In this document: piece after piece, positions 1 to 7,431 of the stretch
Numbering within the stretch: the stretch's first letter is position 1
Layout of the letters: every line of letters starts with the position of its first letter
Assembly: GCF_000805385.1 (NCBI RefSeq)
Contig: NZ_JTJW01000005.1
Span: forward strand, 496,001-560,000
Reading direction: 5' to 3'
DNA from: Mycolicibacterium setense
GTDB lineage: Bacteria; Actinomycetota; Actinomycetes; Mycobacteriales; Mycobacteriaceae
Length of the DNA: 64,000 nucleotides
Notes under the pieces: model-generated
Databases searched by the model: none
Told to the model about the DNA's origin: nothing
What the model saw: only the letters and a program-made list of their open reading frames with translations
Position numbers and translations under genes: made by a program

Positions 1-327
1 GTCGAAGGACAGACCGTTGACCTCGACACCGAACTGGATGCGCCGGCGCAGGTCGAATGCGTCGACCATGTCCTCGATGTGCGCACGGATCTCGCCGGCC
101 GGGGAGTAGGCCCGGGACCAGTCCGGATTCTTGACGAAAGAGAACGAGTACAGCAATGACGGAATATCGCATGCCGCACCGGGATAGGTGTTGTCACGCC
201 AGGTCCCGCCGACGTTGTCCGAGCGGTCCAGGATGACGAAATCGTCGACGCCGGCCTCGATGAGCTTGATGGCGGTGCCGATGCCGGTGAACCCGGCACC
301 GACGATCAGCGTGTCGTATGTGCGCAT
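1..327 (-). CDS. Flavin-containing monooxygenase, Baeyer-Villiger type (N-terminal part only)
   Basis: This is the first 109 codons of a gene that runs off the left edge. The start ATG (325-327) lies one base after the stop of the upstream gene, so it is the last visible member of the minus-strand operon 3119-1. The protein opens with a Rossmann FAD-binding motif GAGFTGIG (about residues 10-17), followed by an acidic strand end (VILDRSDNVGG) and the GGTWRDNTYPG segment typical of class B flavin monooxygenases. Family members use FAD and NADPH to insert oxygen into ketones or oxidise fatty substrates. The neighbours (esterase, SDR) resemble the M. tuberculosis mymA locus, where MymA is a monooxygenase of this family. 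The catalytic C-terminal half is not visible, so substrate is unknown. Confidence 0.85.
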   Translation of the reverse strand, partial: MRTYDTLIVGAGFTGIGTAIKLIEAGVDDFVILDRSDNVGGTWRDNTYPGAACDIPSLLYSFSFVKNPDWSRAYSPAGEIRAHIEDMVDAFDLRRRIQFGVEVNGLSFD

Positions 328-328
328 A

Positions 329-1249
329 TCAGGCCGCCGGCTCGTGGGTCAGCTCTTTGAACCAGCTGGGTATCGGTCGGAGCATTGTCTTCGGGTAGCG
401 GTCGGACGCCCACACCATGGGGTTGGCGATCCAGTGGTAGGGGTGACGCGGGTTGGTGACCATCCGGCCGTGGAGCTTGAGCAGCTGATAGGTCGGTACG
501 CGCCAGGTGTGCTCACCGCGGCCTCCGATCTCCTTGAAGCGCATCATGGCCTTGTACAGCTTCTCGGGCTGCAGGCCCATGTCGACGATGTTGTTGCGCA
601 TCCGGTTGAGCAGCGGCACGTACATCAAGGTGCCGATGATCACGCCCGGTGAGGCCACGTTGCCGACGAATTCGACCGCCAGTCGCCGCACGGTGGAGTT
701 GCCGATCATGTTCAGCACCTCGAAATCAACTGCGATATGGCGAGATTCGTCGTTGTTGATCTTCTCGAAGACTTGATGACAGACAGGATCGTCGACCTCT
801 TCGAGCAGGAACTTCAACAGTGCTCCATCAAGGGCCACCTCGAGCATCGGGATGACGGTACCGAGGATCGACAGCGACATGTTGTCGGAGAAGGTGTCCA
901 GCCATTCGATGGCCAGCCGGATGTTGACGTTGGGTTCGGGCATCTCGCCGTCCTCGAGCATGCCCCAGCGCTTCATCAAGGCCAGTTCGGCGTTGGCGTG
1001 CCGTTGTTCTTCGGCGTGGAAGTAGCGGTAGATCTCGGCGATGGTCGGCGTCGGCGCCTTCTTGGCGAGCGCGGCGAACCCGCGCGCACCGACGTTCTCG
1101 ATCCAGCACAGATCGGCCATGAAAGCCTTGAGCTTGGGCCGCATCTCATCGGTGATGGTCTCGGCGCCCGGTGCGTCCCAGTCGATGTCGGCCAACGCCC
1201 ACTGGCGGTCCTTGATCTTCGCGAGCATTCGTTCCATATCCATGGCCAT
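329..1249 (-). CDS. Ferritin-like diiron protein (putative diiron oxygenase/reductase)
   Basis: A 306-residue soluble protein with a full ferritin-like carboxylate-bridged diiron ligand set: E51, E81-x2-H84 (in HAEEQRH), E137, and E168-x2-H171 (in NDESRH). This pattern of two E-x2-H motifs with two additional Glu on a four-helix core predicts an iron-dependent oxygenase or related redox enzyme. Databases often label similar proteins as metal-dependent hydrolases, but the ligand pattern favours diiron chemistry. The first ATG (1247-1249) is preferred over the ATGs at codons 3 and 5 because GGAGG lies 7 bases upstream. It sits two bases after the SDR stop and one base before the monooxygenase start, so the genes are probably cotranscribed. 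The substrate is not identifiable, though lipid or steroid metabolism is suggested by the neighbours. Confidence 0.75.
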   Translation of the reverse strand: MAMDMERMLAKIKDRQWALADIDWDAPGAETITDEMRPKLKAFMADLCWIENVGARGFAALAKKAPTPTIAEIYRYFHAEEQRHANAELALMKRWGMLEDGEMPEPNVNIRLAIEWLDTFSDNMSLSILGTVIPMLEVALDGALLKFLLEEVDDPVCHQVFEKINNDESRHIAVDFEVLNMIGNSTVRRLAVEFVGNVASPGVIIGTLMYVPLLNRMRNNIVDMGLQPEKLYKAMMRFKEIGGRGEHTWRVPTYQLLKLHGRMVTNPRHPYHWIANPMVWASDRYPKTMLRPIPSWFKELTHEPAA

Positions 1250-1251
1250 GG

Positions 1252-2130
1252 CTAAACCTCCTTGGGAGTGCGGACGCGAGGAGCAGAAAGGTCATCAGTG
1301 ACGCGGGTCGTCAAACCCACGGCGCGGGTGTAGAACGTCGGGGTGAGTCGTTTGATGCCCCAACCGATCCGGGCATCGGGCTGTGGCATGCAGTACAGGC
1401 CGCCACGGTCGTTGGTGTCCAGGCACATCCGGGCGACCCGGTCCGGCGAGAAGCCGGTCCAGCGCATCAGCCGGTCGGCGAGCTGGGTGGATTGTTCGGT
1501 GATCCGGCCGGACGTGACGATGTTGGTCTTGACGAACGTCGGGCACAGCACGGTGACGTTGATGCCGGTGCCGGACAGCTCGGCGGCCAGCGTCTCCGAC
1601 AGCGACAGCGTCCCGGCCTTGCTCACGTTGTAGGCGGCCATTCCCGGCGCCGCGCCGTATGCCGCGGCCGAGGCGACGTTGATGATGCCGCGCGGCTGAT
1701 CCGAATGTGCCGCCCGCAGAATGGGTGTGAACACGTGGCAGCCGTGAATCGGGCCCCAGAGGTTGATGCCGAGCACCCAGTTCCAGTCCTCGATGCTGGT
1801 GTCGCCGACCGGTTGTCCGCCCGCTCCGACACCCGCGTTGTTGACGACCAGTGAGGGCGGGCCGTCGAACCAGGTTTGTGCGGCGTCGGCGAGACGGCCG
1901 ACTTCCTCGATCTGCGAGACGTCGCAGCGCACCGCGGTGGCTTGACCACCGCCGGCGACGATGGCGTCGGCGGTGGCCCGGGCGCCGGCCTCGTCGATGT
2001 CGCTGCAGACCACTCTGCCGCCGCGGGCGGCCAGTTCGCGGGCGAACGCGGCACCGATGCCGCTGCCCGCACCGGTGACGACGGCGTCGGCATGGCGGCT
2101 GCGTTTGCGGCCCGATCCGAAGATGTTCAC
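1252..2130 (-). CDS. Short-chain dehydrogenase/reductase (SadH-like)
   Basis: A 292-residue classical SDR. The cofactor motif TGAGSGIG is at residues 19-26, followed by NNAG, the catalytic Ser in NVASAAAYG, and YNVSK (YxxxK). It should oxidise or reduce an alcohol/ketone with NAD(P)(H). The start is GTG at 2128-2130, overlapping the TGA of the upstream esterase as GTGA; an upstream extension in this frame would run through the esterase gene and is rejected. In M. tuberculosis the mymA operon has an SDR (Rv3085) next to lipR, giving the same order esterase then SDR. The acidic half of the cofactor pocket (CSDID after strand 2) suggests NAD preference. Confidence 0.85.
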   Translation of the reverse strand: MNIFGSGRKRSRHADAVVTGAGSGIGAAFARELAARGGRVVCSDIDEAGARATADAIVAGGGQATAVRCDVSQIEEVGRLADAAQTWFDGPPSLVVNNAGVGAGGQPVGDTSIEDWNWVLGINLWGPIHGCHVFTPILRAAHSDQPRGIINVASAAAYGAAPGMAAYNVSKAGTLSLSETLAAELSGTGINVTVLCPTFVKTNIVTSGRITEQSTQLADRLMRWTGFSPDRVARMCLDTNDRGGLYCMPQPDARIGWGIKRLTPTFYTRAVGLTTRVTDDLSAPRVRTPKEV

Positions 2131-3119
2131 CTGGCGACCTCGATCGTGGAGTAGCGCAGGGATTCCGAGATGAAGCCGGCGGCCTGTCGCATGGCAGGGG
2201 CGGCTTCCGGGCTGAGCCGGGGTAGTGCCTGGAAAACGTGCACCTGGTCGGGCCACACCTGCAGCTCGGCATCGCCGCCCGCCGCGCGGATGTCCGCGTC
2301 GAGTGAGCGTGCGTCGGCGAGCAGCATCTCGGCGCCACCGGCCTGGATCAACGTGGGCGGCAACGGCCGCCCGCCCGCGATGTCCAGTTTCAGTCGGGGA
2401 TGGCTGACATCTACTCTTCCGCAATACAACTCGACCAGCCGCGCTGCGTCGGCTACGCGAATCGCGGGGTCGGGGCGCAGGCTTTCGCGGGCGCGGGCAA
2501 GCGTGAATGTCAGGTCGATCAGCGGGGAGAACAACACCAGCCCGGCTGGGTGTGCCACGTCGGGCTGCAGGAGCAGATCCACGGCCAGGTGCCCGCCCGC
2601 GGAGTCGCCGGCCATCACGATGCGGTCGGGGCGGAGTCCGCGTTCGGTGCACAGCCAATCCCATCCTGCGCGAACGTCGTTGGCGGCGGCGGGGAACCGG
2701 TGTTCGGGAGCCAATCGGTAGTCGACGCAGAAGACCGGCAGTCCGGTCAGGCGCGACAACCATGCGGTGAGCCGCCGGTGAGTCAGCGGCGAGCACAGCG
2801 CGAATCCGCTGCCGTGCAGGTAGTAGACAGCGCGTTCACCTTCGGTCACGCCAGGGCCGCGCACCCATTCGCCCACGACGCGCCGACCGTCGGCCATGCG
2901 CACGTCGACACGTTCGACTCGGGTGCCCGACAGCGACGGCCCGAAGGTGGCCATGATCCGCGCGATCAGCCTGCGTGAGGTCCACAGTCCCCAGCCGGTG
3001 TCGGGCGGGAGGGCGGCGCTGACCTGGCGCAGAGTCAGGCTGCTGACTCTGGATGCACCACGGGCTCGCAGGGATCCGCGGCGCGGCACGGCCGGGTGAA
3101 TTCCGGTGGTTCCGGACAT
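2127..3119 (-). CDS. HSL-family alpha/beta hydrolase (LipR-like esterase)
   Basis: A 330-residue esterase of the hormone-sensitive lipase family. The oxyanion-hole motif appears as HGSGF (residues 102-106, a variant of HGGGF), the nucleophile motif is GDSAGG (171-176, Ser173), and a C-terminal DQVHVF carries the catalytic His. It should hydrolyse short or medium acyl esters. It is the first gene of the minus-strand operon. The ATG is preceded by GAGGAGG at good spacing. Downstream coupling to the SDR is by a 4-base GTGA overlap. Similarity in order and type to M. tuberculosis lipR (Rv3084) is a family-level resemblance, not proof of orthology. Confidence 0.85.
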   Translation of the reverse strand: MSGTTGIHPAVPRRGSLRARGASRVSSLTLRQVSAALPPDTGWGLWTSRRLIARIMATFGPSLSGTRVERVDVRMADGRRVVGEWVRGPGVTEGERAVYYLHGSGFALCSPLTHRRLTAWLSRLTGLPVFCVDYRLAPEHRFPAAANDVRAGWDWLCTERGLRPDRIVMAGDSAGGHLAVDLLLQPDVAHPAGLVLFSPLIDLTFTLARARESLRPDPAIRVADAARLVELYCGRVDVSHPRLKLDIAGGRPLPPTLIQAGGAEMLLADARSLDADIRAAGGDAELQVWPDQVHVFQALPRLSPEAAPAMRQAAGFISESLRYSTIEVAR

Positions 3120-3156
3120 GGGGCCTCCTCATTGAAGCGTGCAAGGAGTACACCCC

Positions 3157-3188
3157 CAATTGATGACATTTGTCAATGTCAACAATTG
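3157..3188 (-). promoter_or_regulatory. Candidate operator/promoter of the esterase-SDR-monooxygenase operon
   Basis: A perfect inverted repeat TGACATTTGTCA lies at 3164-3175, followed by another half-site ATGTCA at 3176-3181, and the block is flanked by CAATTG on both sides (3157-3162 and 3183-3188). On the minus strand two TTGACA hexamers (starting at 3182 and 3176) could act as -35 elements. A regulator site overlapping the -35 region is likely, but no regulator gene adjoins it and I see no strong -10. Confidence 0.45.
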
Positions 3189-3221
3189 GCGATGTAGGTA
3201 TCGCGTTCCGTTCCGGCCAGG

Positions 3222-5033
3222 TCAGCGCGCCGGGTCGCCGCGCCACCGAAAACTGTTGACGTACTTGCCCATGTCCAGTGCCAGGTCCAGGTTGGCACCG
3301 GACGGAATGCCCGGGCCGAAATCGGGGCCGTAGGCGTGATAGGGACCGCTGGCGACGGCGATCAGGGCCAGATCGTTCTTGACCGCCGCCAGAATGACCA
3401 CGCGCACCCGCATGTAGTCGCCGGTGGTGTTCTGCGGCCAGCTGTCGAGGACCATCCCGTAGCCGGGGTGGTAACCGACCATGGCATTCGGGATCTCGTA
3501 ATCAATCTCGGTATCGGGATAGGTCTCTTCGAGCAGGGCCGTGGCGATCTCCTTCGGCGTTCGCCCGGCCGCGGGCATGCCGATCAGTTGCATGGTGCCG
3601 CCGTCGCCGGCCAGGAAATCCGCCGTCACACCGTCGTCGGCGGTCGTGACCGAATAGGCCGCACCGGTGGCCGGATACGCGACGGAGAACGCACCGTCGG
3701 CGGCGGTGAAGCGAGGATTGGTCGCCACCGGCTCCGTGGTCGGTGGTCTGCCACAGTCGGGCGGGCATCGGTAGCGTGCGGGCGGGCTGCTGATCAAGGC
3801 GGACACGCCGACGAGGGCCAATGCCAGCAGCGTGACCGCGGCACCCCATGCCGCCAACAGCTGCCGGTCGCGGTCCCGCTGTACCGGTCGTGACAGCGCC
3901 CGGATCGCGCCCCCACAGTCCGGGCAGAACGCCATGTCGGGAACTGTGTTGTCGCACTGTGGGCACCGCAGTGTTTCGTCAGTATTTACGGGCTCATGCG
4001 CCTGGTGCAGCAAGGCGAGCTGCAGGCCGATGCGCAAGGCCAGCAGTGTCACCGCCAGTACGACGAAATGCGCTGCCAGTATCCAGAACTGCGACACCGG
4101 CGCGACGCCGATCAGGCCGAGGGCCGCATAGCAGGCCGGGACGGATGCGGCCGTCAGTGCCACGACTGCACGCGCATGCTTCGGGCGTTCGGGCACGTCG
4201 TCCGACGCCGGGTTGAACCACAGAACGATACCGACCAGAGCACCGGCGGCCGCGGCCGTCAACGGCACCGCCATCGTCTGAATTCCGGCCTGGACCAACA
4301 GCCCACTCAACGGGCGGTCGCGGTCTACCATTCCGTCGTCGAACTGCGGAGCCAACCGGCTCAGCGTGGCGACCCCGGTGAAAGCCAGTGCACCGAGAGC
4401 TCCGATCACAAAGCCGTTCAACGGTTTTCGCGTGCGCGGGCCGAGCAGGCGGACCACCACCACCGGGGTGAGCATCAGCAGCATGGCGCCGAGCGGGACG
4501 CCGAGGCCGTCGCGCAGGATCCGGAACTGCGGGATGTCGGCGCCCATGGGCATGTCGTATTCGCGGGCCACCGCGGTACCGGTCGTCAGTGTCCAGGCGG
4601 CGCCCAGCCCGGCCCCCATGGCAGCAGTCAGCAGCAGCGTGGGTCCCGGAACATCGTGTAGGACAACGGATCGGCGTAGATATGTGAGGAACAGCAGCGG
4701 TACTCCGAACGCGGCCAATGCGTTCATCGCCGCGGGCAGCCGCAGCAGTGCGCAGGCGAGCACCGCGATCAGCAGCAGGCCCACCGCCAGCCGGAACGGT
4801 GTGCGTGAATGCCGCGGTAGTTGTGGGAACAGTGAACTGACCACCGACGGCCGGAGCAGGTGTTCGTTCCGGCCGGCGCAATACGCCGTGATCCGCAACC
4901 ATCCGAGCCCACCGCGCGAGCGCTCCAGATATGCACCACACCGACCGCAGAACGTGCCGGCCGGAACGACGGTTTCACACACCCGGCATTCGATTGCGGG
5001 CACTGGGGCGTCGGGGTGGGTACCGGTGCTCAT
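3222..5033 (-). CDS. Zinc-ribbon multi-pass membrane protein with extracytoplasmic C-terminal domain (fused form)
   Basis: A 603-residue membrane protein. An N-terminal zinc ribbon (C16, C19, C29, C32) is followed by a hydrophobic core with about 8 helices (roughly 80-345), a second zinc ribbon (C357, C360, C370, C373), one more helix (about 396-416) and a 185-residue C-terminal domain starting with CPPDCGRPP, probably outside the membrane. Function is unknown. It lies 42 bases after a Thr/Pro-rich lipoprotein gene. The same architecture is encoded just upstream by two separate overlapping genes (6223-7431 and 5507-6226), and sequence similarity runs along the whole length (for example LLRPSVVSSLFPQL versus LLRPSIASSLFPHL; NAMVGYHPGYG versus NAMVGYHPGFG), so the two units arose by tandem duplication plus a fusion or fission. 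Confidence 0.8.
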   Translation of the reverse strand: MSTGTHPDAPVPAIECRVCETVVPAGTFCGRCGAYLERSRGGLGWLRITAYCAGRNEHLLRPSVVSSLFPQLPRHSRTPFRLAVGLLLIAVLACALLRLPAAMNALAAFGVPLLFLTYLRRSVVLHDVPGPTLLLTAAMGAGLGAAWTLTTGTAVAREYDMPMGADIPQFRILRDGLGVPLGAMLLMLTPVVVVRLLGPRTRKPLNGFVIGALGALAFTGVATLSRLAPQFDDGMVDRDRPLSGLLVQAGIQTMAVPLTAAAAGALVGIVLWFNPASDDVPERPKHARAVVALTAASVPACYAALGLIGVAPVSQFWILAAHFVVLAVTLLALRIGLQLALLHQAHEPVNTDETLRCPQCDNTVPDMAFCPDCGGAIRALSRPVQRDRDRQLLAAWGAAVTLLALALVGVSALISSPPARYRCPPDCGRPPTTEPVATNPRFTAADGAFSVAYPATGAAYSVTTADDGVTADFLAGDGGTMQLIGMPAAGRTPKEIATALLEETYPDTEIDYEIPNAMVGYHPGYGMVLDSWPQNTTGDYMRVRVVILAAVKNDLALIAVASGPYHAYGPDFGPGIPSGANLDLALDMGKYVNSFRWRGDPAR

Positions 5034-5075
5034 GGTGTGACCGGCCGCGGGATCAGCGGCCGACGTCTGACGCCA

Positions 5076-5363
5076 CTACTGCCTGTGCGGGCTTCCGATC
5101 CCATGGCGCCCGGTGGGTGGTGCCGCCGGTTCGACGTGGGTGGGTGTGAAGCTGTTGGCACCGCCGGGGGTGACCTGCTTCTCTGTGGGCGCGACGGGCA
5201 TCGACGGCGGCGTCGTGGTGGTCGTTGTCGTGGTGGTCGGGGTGGGGCTCGTGGTCTCGGGTGCTTTCTCGCCGGTACCGCAAGCACTGAGCCCGACGAT
5301 TCCGATGACCGCGGCGGAGGCCGCGGCGGCTGCGAGGCGACGAGCTGATCGGCGTGACCTCAT
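5076..5363 (-). CDS. Thr/Pro-rich lipoprotein
   Basis: A 95-residue predicted lipoprotein. The N-terminus is Arg-rich (MRSRRSARR), followed by an Ala-rich hydrophobic stretch and a lipobox ending LSAC, then a run of nine Thr and a Pro-rich tail, a typical site for O-mannosylation. The ATG at 5361-5363 is chosen over an in-frame codon 42 bases upstream because it begins a proper signal peptide and has AGGA upstream. It is a paralogue of the lipoprotein at 9092-9376 (both have EKxPETT, the Thr run, then EK and a FTP motif). It leads the fused zinc-ribbon gene at 3222-5033 and is probably cotranscribed with it. No catalytic domain is visible. Confidence 0.75.
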   Translation of the reverse strand: MRSRRSARRLAAAAASAAVIGIVGLSACGTGEKAPETTSPTPTTTTTTTTTPPSMPVAPTEKQVTPGGANSFTPTHVEPAAPPTGRHGIGSPHRQ

Positions 5364-5506
5364 GATTAGTCCTAACTGTGCCCCGCGGGCGGCTTGAAAC
5401 AGCACCCAATCGGGTTGCTGGCAAACTCTATCCCAGTGCGCTCCGGCGCGGGCGTCAATTGCGGAATCTGGCCGCGACAGTATCCGTACCTGCTCGAACG
5501 GCCAGC

Positions 5507-6226
5507 TCAGCGGCCAGGATCTCCGCGCCAGCGGAAACTGTTGACATATTTGCCCATGTCCAGCGCCAGCTGCAGGTTGGCGCCCGAGGGTTTACTGGCA
5601 CCAGAGCCCGGGCCGAATTCCCGGTAGGGTCCGACCGCCGACGCGACGAGCGCCAGGTCGTCTTTCACCGCGACCAGAACCAGGACCCGCATCCGCATGT
5701 AGTTACTCGCGGCGCCCTGCGGCCAGCAATCGGCCACCAGGCCGAACCCAGGGTGGTAACCCACCATCGCATTGGGGATGTTGTAGGCGGTCTTGGTGTC
5801 CGGAAACGTCTTTTCGACAAGGGAATTGGCGATGTCCTCGGGGCTGCGGCCACCGGCCGGCTCGCTGAACAACTGCAGCATGCCACCGTCTCCGGCCTGG
5901 AATTCCGCGGTGACGCCCGTCGGGTTGGTGGTGACCTTGTACGCCGAGGAGGCCACCGGGTACGAGACCGAGAAACTCCCGTCGGGGGCGGTGAACACCG
6001 GATTGATCGCCACCGCCTGCCCGGTCGGTGGCCGCCCGCAGTCCGGCGGACACATGTAGCGGACCGGCGGGCGGCTCGTCGTATGGGAGACCCAGGCCAG
6101 CACGCCGGCCACCAGGGCGATTCCGGTGCCCAGGACGGTCAGCAGTTTCAGGGCGGAGGTGCCGCGGATGCCTCGGGTTCTGCCTGTCGCGATCGGCACC
6201 GCGTATCCGGGAAAGAACGTGCTCAT
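5507..6226 (-). CDS. Single-pass membrane protein, extracytoplasmic domain (split partner)
   Basis: A 239-residue protein with one N-terminal membrane segment (about residues 25-45) followed by CPPDCGRPP and a 180-residue domain ending KYVNSFRWRGDPGR. This corresponds to residues from about 390 to 603 of the fused paralogue at 3222-5033. Its ATG (6224-6226) overlaps the TGA of the zinc-ribbon gene as ATGA, so translation is likely coupled and the two polypeptides probably form one complex. The fold and ligand of the domain are not recognised. Confidence 0.75.
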   Translation of the reverse strand: MSTFFPGYAVPIATGRTRGIRGTSALKLLTVLGTGIALVAGVLAWVSHTTSRPPVRYMCPPDCGRPPTGQAVAINPVFTAPDGSFSVSYPVASSAYKVTTNPTGVTAEFQAGDGGMLQLFSEPAGGRSPEDIANSLVEKTFPDTKTAYNIPNAMVGYHPGFGLVADCWPQGAASNYMRMRVLVLVAVKDDLALVASAVGPYREFGPGSGASKPSGANLQLALDMGKYVNSFRWRGDPGR

Positions 6227-7431
6227 CCGCCGTCGGACCCCGAATCGCGTACCGGCCGGCGCTCGCGGCGTTCTTCTCTGGATGTGCGTGAGGACGCGTG
6301 GGTGGCCGCACCGCAGTGGGGGCAGAACGACATGTCGGGCACGACGTGGCCGCAGCGTGGGCAGAAGATGGGTTGGTCAGATGCGACCTCGTCCTGTGCC
6401 TCGTGCAGCAGCGCAAGATGCAGACCGACGCGTAGCGCCAATACCGCCGTGAGCGCTACGGCGATGTGCACGCCCAGCTGGAACCACTGGGGAATACGGG
6501 CTACATCGACCAGGCCCAGCGCTGCGTAGATCAGCAACACGGCAAATGCGCAGGAGAACATCACCAGCCGGACATAGCCGACGTGTTTGCCGGCCTTCGT
6601 GGCCGGGCGGGTGAACCACAACGCCGCGCCGATCAGTCCACCAATGGACGCTGCGGTCAAAGGGACTGCGATACCGCGGATTCCAGCTTCGACGAGCAGC
6701 CCGGACATCGGGCGATTGTGCGCCACCATTCCGGTGGTGAGCTGGGGTGCCAGCCGGGTCAGGGTGGCCGCCGCGGTGAACGCGGTCGCACCGAGTGCGC
6801 CGATCATGAAGCCGTCCAACGATTCCCGGCTCGACGGCCGTGACAGCCGGATCACCACGGCAGGCACCAGCATCAAGATTGCGCCGCCCAGCGGAATGCC
6901 CAAGCCGTTGCGAACGATCCGGGATCCGGTCAGCCCGGCCCCGAGCGGGACGCCGTAGGACTTGGCCATGATGTGGCCCGTGAGAAGCACCCATCCCACG
7001 CCCAGCGCGATTCCCAGGATCATGGTCAGTGCCAGATTGACTCGGCGCAGGTCGCGGAAGGCGTCGGACTCGTAGAGATAGATCAGGAAGAGCAAGGGAA
7101 GACCGAGTGCGGCAACTGCGATCAGGGCCGCGGGCAGCTTCAGGAGTGCGCAGGCCACCAGACCGGCCAACAGTGCCAGCATGGCCACCCGGAAGGGAGT
7201 ACGGGATTGGTCCGATAGGTGCGGGAACAGTGAGCTCGCGATCGACGGGCGCAGCAGATGCTCGTCGGGAGCGACGCAGGATGCGCTGAGCCGCAACCAT
7301 TCCGGCCCGTCTCCCCGCTCTTTGTCGAGCGGCACCCCACACAGGCCGCAGTACTTGCCGTCGGGCACGTCGACCTTGCAGACGCGGCACTCGGTGGTGG
7401 GGACGTCGGTGTCGCCAGGCGTGTCGGTCAT
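6223..7431 (-). CDS. Zinc-ribbon multi-pass membrane protein (split form)
   Basis: A 402-residue protein with an N-terminal CxxC...CxxC ribbon (CRVCK, CGLCG), a hydrophobic core of about 8 helices, and a C-terminal second ribbon (CPRCG, CPHCG) followed by a basic tail. It matches the first two thirds of the fused paralogue at 3222-5033. The ATG at 7429-7431 overlaps the stop of the S53 protease as ATGA; longer in-frame starts run antisense-like through the protease gene and are rejected. Operon order is lipoprotein, S53 protease, this gene, then the extracytoplasmic domain gene. Its role is unknown; the arrangement suggests a membrane scaffold serving the secreted protease or sensing its products. 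Confidence 0.75.
   Translation of the reverse strand: MTDTPGDTDVPTTECRVCKVDVPDGKYCGLCGVPLDKERGDGPEWLRLSASCVAPDEHLLRPSIASSLFPHLSDQSRTPFRVAMLALLAGLVACALLKLPAALIAVAALGLPLLFLIYLYESDAFRDLRRVNLALTMILGIALGVGWVLLTGHIMAKSYGVPLGAGLTGSRIVRNGLGIPLGGAILMLVPAVVIRLSRPSSRESLDGFMIGALGATAFTAAATLTRLAPQLTTGMVAHNRPMSGLLVEAGIRGIAVPLTAASIGGLIGAALWFTRPATKAGKHVGYVRLVMFSCAFAVLLIYAALGLVDVARIPQWFQLGVHIAVALTAVLALRVGLHLALLHEAQDEVASDQPIFCPRCGHVVPDMSFCPHCGAATHASSRTSREERRERRPVRDSGSDGG

Noticed and set aside
5200..5260. Short repeated GTGGTCGTC units in the lipoprotein genes (also near 9230-9260) as possible satellites or CRISPR
   Set aside because: They encode poly-Thr linkers in frame, with no spacer structure; no CRISPR array or cas gene is present.
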